A stretch of 64,000 nucleotides of DNA from assembly GCF_011386835.1 (NCBI RefSeq), contig NC_088793.1, positions 99,370,923 to 99,434,922 of the forward strand. Direction: 5' to 3'. The position numbers and the translations under genes were made by a program. Position 1 is the first letter of the stretch; each line of letters starts with the position of its first letter. This document shows positions 35,960-47,880 of the stretch, piece by piece. The stretch is from Chrysemys picta bellii. Taxonomy: Eukaryota > Chordata > Testudines > Emydidae. The notes under the pieces were generated by a model. The model made no database searches and was not told the origin of the DNA. It saw only the letters and a list, made by a program, of their open reading frames with translations.

Positions 35960-36153
35960 TGCCTCTACCCCGATATAACACGACCCGATATAACATGAAT
36001 TCGGATATAACGCGGTAAAGCAGTGCTCCAGGGGGGTGGGGCGGGGCTGAGCATTCCGGCGGATCAAAGCAAGTTCGATATAATGCAGTTTCACCTATAA
36101 CGTGGTAAGATTTTTTTGGTTCCCGAGAACAGCATTATATCGGGGTAGAGGTG
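35960..36153. mobile_element. TA-target MITE (cctctaccccgatataac)
   Basis: The left end tgcctctaccccgatataac and the reversed right end cacctctaccccgatataat are inverted repeats, with TA at both borders (35958-35959, 36154-36155). Repeats of cgatataac occur inside. About 194 bp, mariner-like, non-coding. Confidence 0.8.
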
Positions 36154-36155
36154 TA

Positions 36156-36700
36156 GTTAAAAGTTAAGATCTGAAAACTGTCATTCAGCTACCAGTTGTT
36201 GTGGCGTACATTATGCGTTAAGTCATCTTAAATTTTTATGACTGGGACAAGTTAAATTTAAATCCTATTGTATATTAAGATATTTAAACTGCAAGAAAAT
36301 ATTAGCATAAGATTAATTTCCTTTGCTCAGTGGAGAATCTAGGTGTATTTTAAAACTACAGAGGTGCAAAGCAAAACCAGAGTCTAAAAGCTATGCAAAA
36401 TTTCATATTCATAACCAATACAGCAACACAACTGTAAAAATGTTTTTCATTCAAAATAAGGGGCATGTATTTCTAGCAAAAACAAAAAAGCAAGGATACC
36501 TCATTATGTAACACAGCGTGTGCAAAATAATTCCACAGCATTATGAAGGGTAAGAGTCTCTCTATAGTTAAGGTTCAAGCCCCACATTAACACCTTCCAG
36601 AAGAACCTGCTCTTAATGACGTTTTCCTGGCTAAGTCTCACCCCAGGGTAATTTTTGTTTCCGAGAAGTTTGGTTTTTTTGCCTCTGGAAACTTCCATTA
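36156..36700. other. Intronic sequence without recognised features
   Basis: No frame, repeat or RNA signature that I can support. Confidence 0.5.
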
Positions 36701-36807
36701 CATGCGTCTGACGAAGCTTATGCTCCAATACATCTGTTAGTCTTAAAGGTGCCACAGGACTCTGTTGCTTTTTACAGATCCAGACTAACACTGCTACCCC
36801 TCTAATA
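36701..36807 (+). mobile_element. SINE-like copy (sense, with tail)
   Basis: catgcgtctgacgaagctta, ttaaaggtgccacaggactc, and the tail cagactaacactgctacccc. Same family as the fold-back elements, diverged. Confidence 0.8.
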
Positions 36808-37222
36808 AGAGACTTGAAAGTAATGGTGCTTTGAAAACTTACCGGATATCTATTTTTTTAAAAAACTTCTAACTAATTTTTACTTAAACATAAAATAGTT
36901 GGCCCCTGAATTTCTAGTTATTTTTGTAGGAAGTAATGCCATAGTACATGTTAGTGTTAAAGTATATTGGAAATGAATTACTTGAATAGGACACCTTCTT
37001 GTCAACTATTTGAAATGGGCCACCTTGATTGCATTGGCCTCATTAGCACTACAAAAGTGACTTTTCCCCTCCCTTCGTATTCAGCCCTTCTTGTCAACTA
37101 TTGAGAATAGGCCACTTCCATCTTAATTGAATTGGCTCATTAGCACTGGCCCCCCACTTGGTAAGGCAACTCCCATCTTTTCATGTGCTGTATATTTATA
37201 CCTGCCTACTGTATTTTCCACT

Positions 37223-37320
37223 CCATGCATTTGATGAAGTGGGTTTTAGCCAACAAAAGCTTATGCCCAAATAAATTTGTTAGTCTCTAAGGTGCCACAA
37301 GGACTCCTCGTTTTTTCTTT
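37223..37320 (+). mobile_element. SINE-like copy, tail-less (sense)
   Basis: Starts ccatgcatttgatgaagtgg, includes tctctaaggtgccacaagga and stops after ctcctcgttttttcttttt. The 3' tail (gatacagactaacacggct) is missing, so it ends at the T-rich position where other copies break. Confidence 0.78.
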
Positions 37321-40300
37321 TTAATAGGAAACTGGATTTTAATCTCCTAATTTGTTTTGATGTTTGCATATATTTGCAAATTTCACCTGGCAATGTTTTA
37401 TTGGGTACTATAAACAAAGTGGGAGGATAGTGAATGATAAACTTAAGAACTGGCTGCCTCCATTAACTGTTCAATTTCTAACATTCAAATATTTGGATTT
37501 CTTAAGATGTAGAATTTTTGCAAAGAATGTGTAATACTTTGGAGTCCTGGCTAGACTCCACTGAAAAAACATTTGCAACTTCAAAAATTGTTTAAAAAGT
37601 TGATCTAAATATAGAAAGCTTTACTGTAAAGAACTGATTTTATTTTCTGTGGTTCTTGCACCGTTTAACAAAGTGACCTTTCTTCCTGATCCTCACTTTG
37701 GAACTTTAAATCAGAACAAAATGCACAGGAAACAAAGAATAAGGAAAAACCAGAGATCTACATGCATAAACATATAGAGAGAGGCTCAACCAACCCCAAA
37801 AGTATAATCTCTCATTCTGAGAAAAACAGACATTTGCTAATGCAGAACTAAATTAATCATAATCATGTGGTATCCTGGCCCCACTGAAGATAGTAATCAA
37901 ATTCCCATTGATTTCAGTGAGTCCAGGACTTCATCCATAGATTTTGTTTTTTTTTGCTTTTTGAAAGAATGGAACTAAAGAACCTCCTTTAAACAAAAAA
38001 ACAAAACAAAAAACCCCTTATTGCCAAAATGTAATAGGTCAAAGGGCTATGGGAAAAAAAAATCATAATTGCTACCTACCGTCAATACTGGCCTATGCCA
38101 GCAGCTAAGTGTTGACTATGTCCCCAACACACCAAATTGCACTTTGACCATATTCAATTACAAAATTATTTTAAGGCAGGTCAATTCCTTTTGTGGAGGA
38201 GGATTAAGATATGTATGAATTTACACGACTAATGTATTACACACACTGAGATGATCTGTATCCCTATATGTAAAAAATTTTACAAATAAAGCAAACGCAT
38301 GTTATTTTATTATATAGCCAGGCTTTACTTTAGTTACTCAGCAAAATAATCTACTTGGTCAAACATTCTAGCATTATTTGAAATCCTTTAAGGACTTATA
38401 GCCAAACTGTATTCTCCTATGGGAATAGCCATGGAAGAAGAGTTGGGGGCAAAGGGAGAGGAAGATACGTGAGGAAACTCCATGAACTAACCTTGTTGGA
38501 ATTTTCCCAAAAACTTCCACTAAGAAGGGCTTGGAAGTCTATAAAGGATCCTGGAGTCCACACAAAAGGGAACTCCCAGTCCCAGAGAGGGTTGTTCCCT
38601 CTGCACTGTTCTGCTTCCCTGTAGGAGTTATGCCACTGACCTTGCACCTGGTGCCTGTCTAAACACCACGGTACAAATATTACTAAGTAAATATTATGTC
38701 AAGTGTTAATAATGTAAACATATCTGATGAGTTATCTACACCTTTAGAGGGGATGTCCACAGAAATCAGCTCCTCCTCCTACAAACCATTTTCCTGAAAG
38801 CCTAAGGAACCTGAAACCACACACATGGCTTCTGTAGGGGGAGGAGGTTGCGAACAGTGCCATAGAGCCTCCAGTAAGGCTCCACCTAATCAAACTTTTC
38901 ATTCAGCTTTGAAAGCTCTCCTTTTATTTAAAAAAAAAAGACAAAACAATTAAGCCACAAATACAATTAGTAGTTTAAAATTATTCAGAATATTAAAAAC
39001 CTTTAGCTTCTCAAAGTGGCATTAGGTTCCTGTAGAACTATAAATCAATACATACTGAGTTTGCATGATTGAAAGGCTCTGGTATAAAGAGGAGTTTCAT
39101 GCTTGCTCTAAATCACATTTTAGGGCCCAGTCTTGAAATTGGCTCAGTATAGGCTCCACCATGGCTCTGATTGCAGAATCGGTGCTCTACCTGATTTTTT
39201 TCAGATTGGTTAATTATACAGCCACTTAACTAATTCTTTTAAGTATATGTACCTAGAAAATTCATCTTAATCAGCACATTCTGTTCTTGCTTATTCTTTT
39301 CACACATGCACCACAGTAAGAAACAATGCTGAAATTTTAGTTCCTGAACTATAATTAAACCAGGAGGCATTCACTATAATTCTGAAATTTTCTGCTTCTG
39401 GTGGTGCAATTTAGAGACTAAAATAAATAAAAATATTGTTTTGAAGATTATCAGCAATTTGGTGAGATTTTGCAGTCAGTGTAGACTAGTGTCTTAAATA
39501 CATGGAATTCTGTCAACCTGATGACTACTAAGTCCCTCACTTCTTTAAACACAAAGATTCAAGAAAGCATCCCTAATCCTCAAATGTTTTCCTGCACTGG
39601 GTGAAAATAGATAATGCAAATATCCCAGTGTACCTTTTCCATCTCATAATAGAGGAGGACTATCCACTCCTCTCTGACAATCTTACTAAATGTTAGAGAA
39701 AAGTCCTGAAGCAGCACCATCCAACAGATTAACAGCCTACAGTGTCATAAACAGTGTTTTTCAGATCAGAGATATAAAGTGCTCATGTGAAGATTCTAGA
39801 GAACTGAACTCCCATTAAAGTTAATGGAGTTTCATGAATGTGCAACTCCTGCTTTACCCCGGTGTGAGCAGAATCATGATTTTTGGATCTTGTATGTGAT
39901 TAACATTCACAGAAATTCAAATATATATTCATTTTTTCCCCTCAATGAGCAGTAAATGCTGAACTTTTAATACAAGTATTATTCTCCTTCTCTGAAGGGG
40001 GAAGAAGGAATGAATTCAGTCTTAAATTCTTAAACATTTTTTAAGAAAAGCTAACCACGTTCAGTCTTTCCCTTTAATTTCCATAGTTAGGATGTCGCTG
40101 GGGTGAAGATAATGGGAACTTACTCAAGTATTTCTTATACTACAATCACAAACAGCTGATTACACTTCACATTTATGATGTGCTTTGATGTATGTCATAA
40201 AACTAATCTCTCTGGTGTAAAGTTCAAAACCAACTAAGGTGTGTAAAAAATCTCTATATATTAACCTACCATTGAAAAAACTCATTGATCACACTATCAG

Positions 40301-40560
40301 CTAATCCTGTGATACAGACTGGGTACTGCTGCATGTTGCATTTCATTGTACATAGTTCTGATGTTGGTGGTTTGATTCTTTTGGTGAGACATTGTTTAAA
40401 GCGCAACAAGCAATGTTCAGCAGTTCTGAAAGTGCTGAATATCGTGTTTTGTCATTACAGTGCTGCCTCTACTGTTAGAAAATAATTCATCTAGCTTGCA
40501 TGCCTTCCATTCCACAGTTTACAATAATTAAGCATATTAAAGCTAGTAATTTATGGATAT
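37321..40560. other. Intronic sequence, little recognised
   Basis: One palindromic repeat (37868-37936). Otherwise A/T-rich DNA with only short frames and no repeat that I can assign. Confidence 0.5.
37868..37936. repeat. Short palindromic interspersed repeat
   Basis: ggtatcctggccccactgaag on the left and gtgagtccaggacttcat on the right with ttcccattgatttca in the middle; the same layout as at 8309. Confidence 0.55.
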
Positions 40561-41402
40561 TACCAAGGATTGCTTCCTAAAATTTCCATTAAAATAAATC
40601 ATGCATATTGCCTAAAGACAGGCTCCACCAGAGTACCAAGTCAACGGGACACTGGCTTTTTCCCACTGTCGAGGGAAGCTTTGAGAGCTTCCCATCACCT
40701 GCACAGTGCTTGCAGTGGTACTAGTAACCAACCTACTTCCAGGCTGCTTGTGGACAGTCTGCCTGCTGAACTCTTCATTCCTCCACCTTGTCAGTAGAAT
40801 TGCACACATTACATAATGCACAGTATCCAGCAATAGCTATTGGGATATTTTTTCTTTGAGATCAAGCCATGCCAGGAGGCATCTCCAGCTGTCCTTCAAT
40901 CCCCCAGATGCACACTCCACAGTCATTCTGCTTTGGCAATAGTTAACCTTCCCTCGCTTATGTCCAGATGCCGGGTATAGGGCTTCATAAGCCAGGGAAG
41001 TAAAGGGTTGGCAGGGTCACCAAGAATAACAAATGGCATAGAAACTCCATTAATATCAATTGGTTGGTCTGGGAGAAGGTCCCAGCTTTCGTCTTGTCAA
41101 AAGTCCTCTATTTCTAAAAATCCAAGTGTCATGGACTTCTGACCACCCAACAATGCTGTCCGTACATTGCCCACAGCAGTCTACCACAGCCTGCATAATC
41201 ATAGAAAAGCACCCCTTTTGATTATGCACTCAAGCTATGCAGGGGTGTGTAGTATAGAGATGTGTCCCACCTAAGCTCAAGCACCATGTGGGAAGCCCAT
41301 GCCTTTGAACCCATCTATTTCCTGCACCCTGACCAGCCATATTGCTCTGTAAAGTAGGATACGCTTTATGGCCTGAGATGGGATATCCACCCACACAAGG
41401 CC

Positions 41403-42042
41403 TGAAGGGGTTAAGGTGGCTAGCTGGGCCAATTAACTCTCCAGGTTGCACTTGGAGGAGTAGCCAGGGCGCAGTGGAGTGGCCACCTGTGCTGGCACAC
41501 TGTGAATCCATAAAGCTCAGGAGCTGAGAACACAGAGGGACTGCAGGGAGGTAGTCTGCAGTCATTCCTTAGAAGGGAGGTGTGTTTGGGGGTTACAGAG
41601 CTAGGTAGCCTACAGTTACTCCCTAGGAGGAGGGAGTTTGGGCTGGCAAACCCTGGAAGAGGGGAGACCCAGATAGGTAGGAAAGCTCAGGGGCAAAACA
41701 GCAAGGTATGGGATAGGGCAGACCTTGGCTTCTGACAAGAGGGCCCCTGGAACCTGGAGTAGAAAGTGGACCCAGATTCCTCTATCAGCCACTGGGGAAG
41801 TGACATGGACCAGAAAGTGGACTGCCTGAGACAATTTGCCTTGAAAAGACTGATATCCCAGAAGGGGAGAACCATAGTGACCTCGTTGGAGGGCCAATTT
41901 GCAAACAGGAAGCCACAGCTCCTGGAGTGAGAGGGGCCGCAGCATGAGAGAAGACAGGTGGAGAGACCGCCAGAGGCGGGTACAGCACCTGGAAAGAGCT
42001 AATCTCCAGAGTAGCCTAGTGGTGAGTGGACCCCCCGTGACA
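41403..42042 (+). mobile_element. Solo LTR inserted in the Harbinger transposase
   Basis: Starts tgaaggggttaaggtggcta and ends ggaccccccgtgaca, with a near-duplication aggcc/tggcc (41398-41402, 42043-42047). Typical phrases: gctcaggagctgagaacaca, ctgcagggaggtagtctgca, gtagcctacagttactccct. Transposase reading resumes on both sides, which fixes the borders. Same family as 32430-32880. Confidence 0.85.
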
Positions 42043-42229
42043 TGGCCTTACGTGCCTCGATAATGACTATCCACACTGTTTTTGGGGTTTTTTCCCCTTT
42101 TTTTTTTCCAGTGCCAAATTGACTACCACTGACAGATAACAATCTGGGTTTGTATGCTTTCATATGGCTATTGCCACCCTTTCTCCACTGTCAGGACAGG
42201 TACGCTAAGACAGCTGTCCTGCAGGGCTA

Positions 42230-42328
42230 GGGTGACCAGATGTCCCGATTTTTGGGTCTTTTTCTTATATAGGCTCCTATTACCCACACCCCCTGTCCTA
42301 ATTTTTCACACTTGCTGTCTGGTCACCC
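42230..42328. mobile_element. TA-target MITE inside the Harbinger transposase
   Basis: Left gggtgaccagatgtcccga and reversed right gggtgaccagacagcaagt, with TA on both sides (42228-42229, 42329-42330). 99 bp, ends shared with the 21753-22445 element. It interrupts the transposase between the NPALHR and QDSCLSV parts. Confidence 0.88.
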
Positions 42329-42789
42329 TATGCAGTGCTGGGTTGAGTTTGGCACACAACTTGAGGAAAGTGGCCTTCCACATCTGGAATTCTGGGTCCA
42401 CTGCTGGTCGTCCTACGCTTGCATCACAGTCGGATTCCACTACTTGGTGCTCATAGCTGAAACAAACTGCTCCACCAGGTGCAGTTGTTCTGTACCAGTG
42501 AGTCTGATGCATTCAATGTCCACTCATCCTCAGATGACTGAGCATTGCAGCTTTGCAAATACAACAGAACTGTATGCCCTGTATTTAAATATGGAGAAAA
42601 GTGATGTATTGCATCCATGTTTGCGGCAGAGTTCAAAAACATATCACTAGAGCAGTAGATTATGGGATGGAACAGAGGGAGTTGTGGGACTTTGATCCCA
42701 AATTCCCACAGCTCCCTAAGAGTGGCCACCTGTGCTGGCACACAATGTGAATCCACTCTACTGAAATAGCTTTGTCAGTGACACTATGC

Positions 42790-43159
42790 TAATAGGACTT
42801 TTGCTCGTACTACTTTCTAGTGTTGCCAAGGTCTAAAAAGCACTCTGCAATGCTATATTATGTTTATAATACACAAATATTCAGGGAAATAATCCAGTAT
42901 TATCTCCCTTCCAATATCCATCTTCAAGGGAATGAGGAAATGTTTCCCAAGTATGCCATGCCTTTGGAGTAGGCCTACAACCAAGCACTTTGAAGCCAGT
43001 CTTTCTAATAACATTTTGTGAACAGGACACTTAATAAATTGAACATTACAACAATTACCTTGTCTCCAAACAAAACAAACTGCCACAATGTCCTGACTAT
43101 TACACGGAAATGGTTCTCAGCTAATCCTAAGTGATATATAAAGGTCAAATAATTCTCTC
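42790..43159. other. Intronic sequence without recognised features
   Basis: Nothing that I can name. Confidence 0.45.
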
Positions 43160-43265
43160 AACATCCCTGTGAAGTATTTACATATGATTCTGATTTTTAA
43201 ATGGGAAGCTGAACTAGAAGACTGACTTGCCCAGGGCAGAGAGTAAAGGCCATGTCAGTGTGTTA
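43160..43265 (-). mobile_element. MIR-type SINE, antisense, eroded
   Basis: aacatccctgtgaagtattt and gacttgcccagggcagagag, the MIR core reversed. Confidence 0.6.
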
Positions 43266-44287
43266 AGACTCAGGAGCAAGGAACAGGAGTTCTGAAAGCT
43301 GGTAGGCCAGAGAAATTTTGTACTGACATTCAAATAAAACAAAAAATAGCATCTCCTCTCCCATAACTTGGAGCCAGGAACAGGTGGCAGGATAGTAAAT
43401 GTGATTTTTTTGTTTTAAAGGAGGCAGCGATATAAAAGTAATACCTTCTCATGTACAAACTGCTTTGAACAAACTTCATGAACATATTAGAAACAGCCCA
43501 AATCAACTTCCCCTAAACATGAGGTATAATTGCTGCCTTTCTTCCAAACATTTTTGCCTTCCAAAATATTTATTGTGGGTACTGCAGGATGAAAATTTTA
43601 TTCTGTAATTAGTATTTTTATTTACTTTTCTTACAGCAACTCACCATTGTGAGAGTAAAAAAATCTTGCATCCATTTGGAAAATGCAATGCTGGAGAACA
43701 ACTGACATTGATCCCAAGTTAGCATGGGTAGCAATGCCCTGTCATGGAAAAATCCTCAGATGATCTCTCTCCATAAAAAATCTTGACATTTTCATTTCCC
43801 ATGAAATCCACATTTCTATAAATCACTGGACAAACTGCACCCCAGAGATCAGAGTTTGCTTGTCTATTTGAACGTTTGTTCAGCGGAATGAAAAGTCTAC
43901 ACGTAAGACTCAGAAGAAAAATGATACATGTGCAAATCAACAAACAATCTCAATGATTGTAGAAGAGCAAAGTTGAATATGGTACACAGTTGACCATGTG
44001 TAACATTACTGTAGTACAAATTGTAAATAGTAGAGCTTACAAGCCAAGATCAGGGCACCATCGTTCTAGGTATAGACCTATCCAAAGAGCCAGTCCTCGC
44101 CGAAGAGCTTAATAGATAAAAGGTGACTAAAAGTAGTATTCCTATTTTACAGATGGGGAACTAAAAGACAAAGATTAAATATTTTAAAGACTCAAGAGCT
44201 TGTAACTGAATGCAGCTCTTCTGAGTCACAGGCCAGACTATCCTTCCTTCCTTGCATTCCACCTCCCTCAAAGGAAAGGTCCTTTCC
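43266..44287. other. Intronic sequence without recognised features
   Basis: No supported frame or repeat, except a MIR-like phrase (ttacagatggggaactaaaa) near 44150. Confidence 0.45.
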
Positions 44288-44625
44288 TGTGGTGTATTAA
44301 GGACTGTTTTGGAATTGCAAGTTATCACTTTAAGAGTGTTTGGGAGGGGGAGGATTTTCCTAGCCCTGCTTGTAGGCAAGGGGGCTCTATAGTAAAATGT
44401 GCAATCTAGCAAGACTAGCAGCAGTCAGTCTGAAGAACCAGTGTAGAACAAGGTGGGACGAGTTGTACCTCTCTGCCTTAGGGAGCAGCCTGCTCTCTCG
44501 CTCTCTCTCTCTTGGTTGCTGTGTGCTGTTCTGGATTCTAAGACTAGAAGTAACATTACATTGCAACCTTGCTGCGAGAATATTTGATATTTTCATCTAA
44601 CTTCTGCCTGTATGCTGTGAACACA
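44288..44625 (+). mobile_element. Solo LTR, TGTGGTG...AACACA
   Basis: Begins tgtggtgtattaaggactgt and ends gcctgtatgctgtgaacaca. Includes tgtagaacaaggtgggacga and a (CT)n run (44494-44512) of the kind I know from a common turtle ERV LTR. Clear target duplication not found. Confidence 0.65.
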
Positions 44626-44642
44626 ATGCTGGAGTTACTTAC

Positions 44643-44801
44643 CTTTCTTCCCCTGTGACTAGAGAGGCCAAGCTCCTGGTCAGGCAGATCTATGGGCTGT
44701 GGAAAGTTGTGGTAGAAGGTGACTAGCTTGGTAACATTGTTTTCCTCCCTGGTATTCCAAGGAATCCCATCTTTTGAAGCTTCACAGGGTTGGAACTCCA
44801 T
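44643..44801 (-). other. Exon-like open frame with strong donor, function unknown
   Basis: 53 codons starting MEFQPCEASKDGIPWNT and ending LGLSSHRGRK run directly into AAAG|gtaagtaac, a near-consensus donor. The frame ends in phase 0, which does not fit ARHGAP18 exon 2. I do not recognise the peptide. It sits right beside a solo LTR, so it may be part of that provirus, a spurious frame, or an alternative first exon of something else. The upstream pyrimidine stretch (cttctgtctctcttgtcctg) could be an acceptor tract. Confidence 0.25.
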
Positions 44802-44879
44802 GGGTTGTGTGTTGGGGACAGGACAAGAGAGACAGAAGAATTCCAGTGCACAACCTTCCCCCTTCATTGGGAATGGATA

Positions 44880-45885
44880 TTGAACAGGATAGCCACACCT
44901 ACATTAATCTTGCTCTGCCAAATATATACATGGTTTAAATGTGTTTTATAGAATAAACTGGGTTTTGATGGGGTTTTTTACAACTAGATTCTTAAATATT
45001 TATTTCTACTTTCAGTTTGGTCTGATTTTTAAACGCTCACTAATAATTCTGAGGTCAAGATTCCTGGGCAGAGATGGGTTCATTTAAAAGCAGTACTCAT
45101 CATGTAGTCTGTCATCTTGTTCAAAATCGTACTATAGTGGAATCACTCTTTCCTCAATCAAGTTCATTAACAGGAATCTACAGAACTGTTCATGGCAAGA
45201 ACTTCTCTGTAGCAGAGCTACTGTAATTAAGGGCTCAGCGTGTAGTATTCTGATTCATAGAAAAATGTGAAGGTACATATTAACTCTAGTGCAAACATTA
45301 ATTATAGAGAAGGGTGTTCAAGTTCAAGTTACAAATGTTTCTGGGGCACCTATAAATAGCTTTTGTGAAAGCCTTACAGCTTTCAGCTCCAACTTGTCTA
45401 GTCACAGCTCATTTTGTTAAACAATGATACAAAGAGAAGAATATTGGCAGTGACAATAGTTTAACAGTTTTGCAAATTCTTATTGAGTGCAATGCCAGCA
45501 GACTGGCATTAGGACTCATTCTAAAACTGGGACTGCAAGTTTAACTATTCTGCTCTTCAAAAAGATTTATAGGTAATATTAATTTCAAATAATTACATAA
45601 AAATTTAATGCACCATACATAACTTTTTGAACTTCAATATTCGCTCTAAGATATAAAGCAGGCCTCCGTATCTTTCCTCTTTTAAATTTGTTACTTACAC
45701 TCTGCTGTTGAATAAAATCTAACTTTTTCAACAGCATGTCATATTATACTTCATATCTATCTAATCATTCTACATTTACTAATAAGTAAAAATACAGACC
45801 TCTTAATTAAAAGGTCTGTTAGACCCTATATTCCACATATAAACAGAAAAGGGCATAACATCTTATTTTTTGTATGTCATAAAAT
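44880..45885. other. Intronic sequence without recognised features
   Basis: A/T-rich, short frames only. Confidence 0.5.
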
Positions 45886-45894
45886 AACATACAT

Positions 45895-46087
45895 GGAGTA
45901 CTTGTGGCACGTTAGAGACTAACAAATTTATTTGGGCATAATCTTTCATGGGCTATTTTCCACTGCATGCATCCGATGAAGTGGGTTTTAGCCCACGAAA
46001 GCTTATGCCCAAATAAGTTAGTCTCTAAGGTGCCACAAGTACTCCTTGTTGTTTTTGCTGATACAGACTAACATGGCTACCACTCTG
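45895..46087 (+). mobile_element. Fold-back SINE 3 (body twice, inverted)
   Basis: Duplication atacatggagt at 45889-45899 and 46088-46098, partly overlapping the element end. Left antisense arm starts ggagtacttgtggcacgtta. Right sense arm includes gatgaagtgggttttagccc and ctctaaggtgccacaagtac, then the tail cagactaacatggctaccac. Centre is gcatgcatcc. The arms differ more than in fold-back 2, so it is probably older or a different variant. Confidence 0.85.
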
Positions 46088-46098
46088 ATACATGGAGT

Positions 46099-47682
46099 CC
46101 TGATTCTCTCCCACCAGTTTGACATTGATGTAACTCCACTGACTACAACTGTTACTCCTCATTTACTAAAGTCCACTGAAGTGAATGGAAGTTGCTCCCT
46201 TGACTTCAATGCACTTTGGTTCAAGCATTGAGTGAGGTGAGGTCCTATGGGTAGGAGGAAAAAGAAGTGAAAACTATCTTAAGTTGTGCAGTTTAAAAAG
46301 CACTCATGTCAATCAGTTCAAGATGAATTTGTAAGATGAGCATCAAATTGGGTGTGGTTTAAATGAGCAGGAAGATCCAAATAAAAGATGACATTTACCT
46401 ATCTGCAGTAAAAACAACTACATGTACAGCTCTGCTGACACCACATGCAAGACTGCAATGGTTAAGTGCAATCAGTCTTGATGTGATACATCTTTTGCTT
46501 TGCTATGGGGAAAAGGTAATGCAAGGCAGCACAGGTGAAATGGCATGTATAAAATACTACAGAACTCCCTATAGAGGCATAATGAAAGAGGTTACAAGAC
46601 TTAAGAATAACCTGTATGGTGAATGTAGGGAGACCTCCGCCTCAGGCATCTGGCAGAATAACAGATTATGAAAGAACCTAATGTGGGTGGAAAGGCTCCA
46701 TCAATATAATTTACACCAATTGTATAAATCCGTGACGGTGCTTCAATGTCTCATGCAGCATTTTACGGTGTTTGGAGGTTGAGCAAATCAGTGGTACTGC
46801 TGTGGCTGCGTCGCCTCTCCTTGCAGGGATGGAAATAGACAGAGGGAAGGCCTGGATTCATACTGACAACCGCATCTTTTTGAAATGTTTTGGTTTGGGA
46901 TGCAAGTGATTCAATATTCAGATTAAAGTGAGTAAATATTGGGACACATTGTCTTACTCATCAGCAGAATAGGTTTCAATCTGTTCTTGGTGTATGTGAC
47001 TGCTGTTCTGTCTGATCTATCTGTCATGGTCAATATTAAAACTCCCATTTCTGGTGGGATGATACATAATGCAAGTCTGTCTTTAACCTTCCAAACTTAA
47101 GATGTTCCTAACTTCTGACTTGTTTCTAAGGGAGACCAAGTAGCAAATGAGTCTTTATGTGGCAGTGTTTGTATAACATGTTGACAAAGTGGTATGGTGT
47201 TCCCCTTTAGTGATGATTCAGAGTGGATAAGAGCTTACTACTGCTATCAGCTAATACAGTAACTCCTTTTGCTCAAGTGGTGAAAGAGTGTATTTTTGTT
47301 GCTCAGTCTCAGGTTCTATCAGTGCTGACTGAGATCTGTGGTGGAGCTCCATTTCAAAGCCTATATGCCAGACTTTGGATGGTCAAAGGGAAGCACCATA
47401 TTGAATGGAAAGGACAAAGATAAAGGAGTAAGGAGTGGGCTGTCAATCCAAAGATCCTCCTTCCTGCAAGAGAACATAGAAGGCAGCAGTGGCAGGAGGA
47501 TCAGGAGAGGGACTCATCCATGAAGATTCCCTTGCTCTGAGGGAGCACTGGAGGTTTAGGAGCTGATGGGGATAGGGGGAAGAGTGAGGTCTGACCTTGA
47601 AAGTTAAAATTCAACTTGCTCTTTCCTTCTCCACTGGGAGTTTAGGAGGGCAGTGGAAGCTGGAGTGGAAGCTAGGTGGGTG
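46099..47682. other. Intronic sequence, mostly unrecognised
   Basis: A palindromic-type phrase with gtccactgaagtgaatggaa (46168-46215). Otherwise nothing that I can assign. Confidence 0.45.
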
Positions 47683-47880
47683 TGTAACCCCCACACCTCC
47701 TGGGTGTGGTGCTCTCTCCCATCTAGTGGCACTGAGACCACCTAGAGGTTAGAGTCTGCTCTACAACCTTAGCGAACAGCCACATGGCTTTTAGCTCATG
47801 CAGTAGACGCTCATGCACTAAGCTCCAGAGATCCCAGGTTCTATCCCACCTGCCAACAACTGGGGTCTGTCAATGTTACA
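47683..47880. mobile_element. Short TGTAAC...GTTACA element with tRNA-like core
   Basis: 198 bp, ends tgtaac and gttaca inverted, duplication ggtg (47679-47682, 47881-47884). Inside, tagctcatgcagtagacgct is box-A-like and caggttctatccc is box-B-like, so it has tRNA-style internal promoter parts. Not clear whether it is an LTR-derived or tRNA-derived element. Confidence 0.55.

Larger units (their letters stand above)
40612..42512 (-). pseudogene. PIF/Harbinger transposase remnant, split by an LTR and a MITE
   Basis: DDE transposase of the Harbinger superfamily, which cuts and pastes its element. Read on the minus strand from 42512: the N-terminal FQMWKATFLKLCAKLNPAL; after the MITE (42230-42328), LTVEKRVAIAI and NPDCYLSV; after the LTR (41403-42042), RHGLPTWCLSLGGTHL and QKGCFSMIMQAVVDCCGQCTD, then VGWSEVHDTWIFRN. 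Next come MPFVILGDPANPLLPWLM, a TVECA segment and a C-terminal RWRNEEFSRQTVHKQ. The three acidic residues expected in the DDE core (in QAVVD, LGDPA and TVECA) are all still visible, but stops, frameshifts and the two insertions make it dead. A possible outer part of the element extends to about 42760. Confidence 0.88.
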
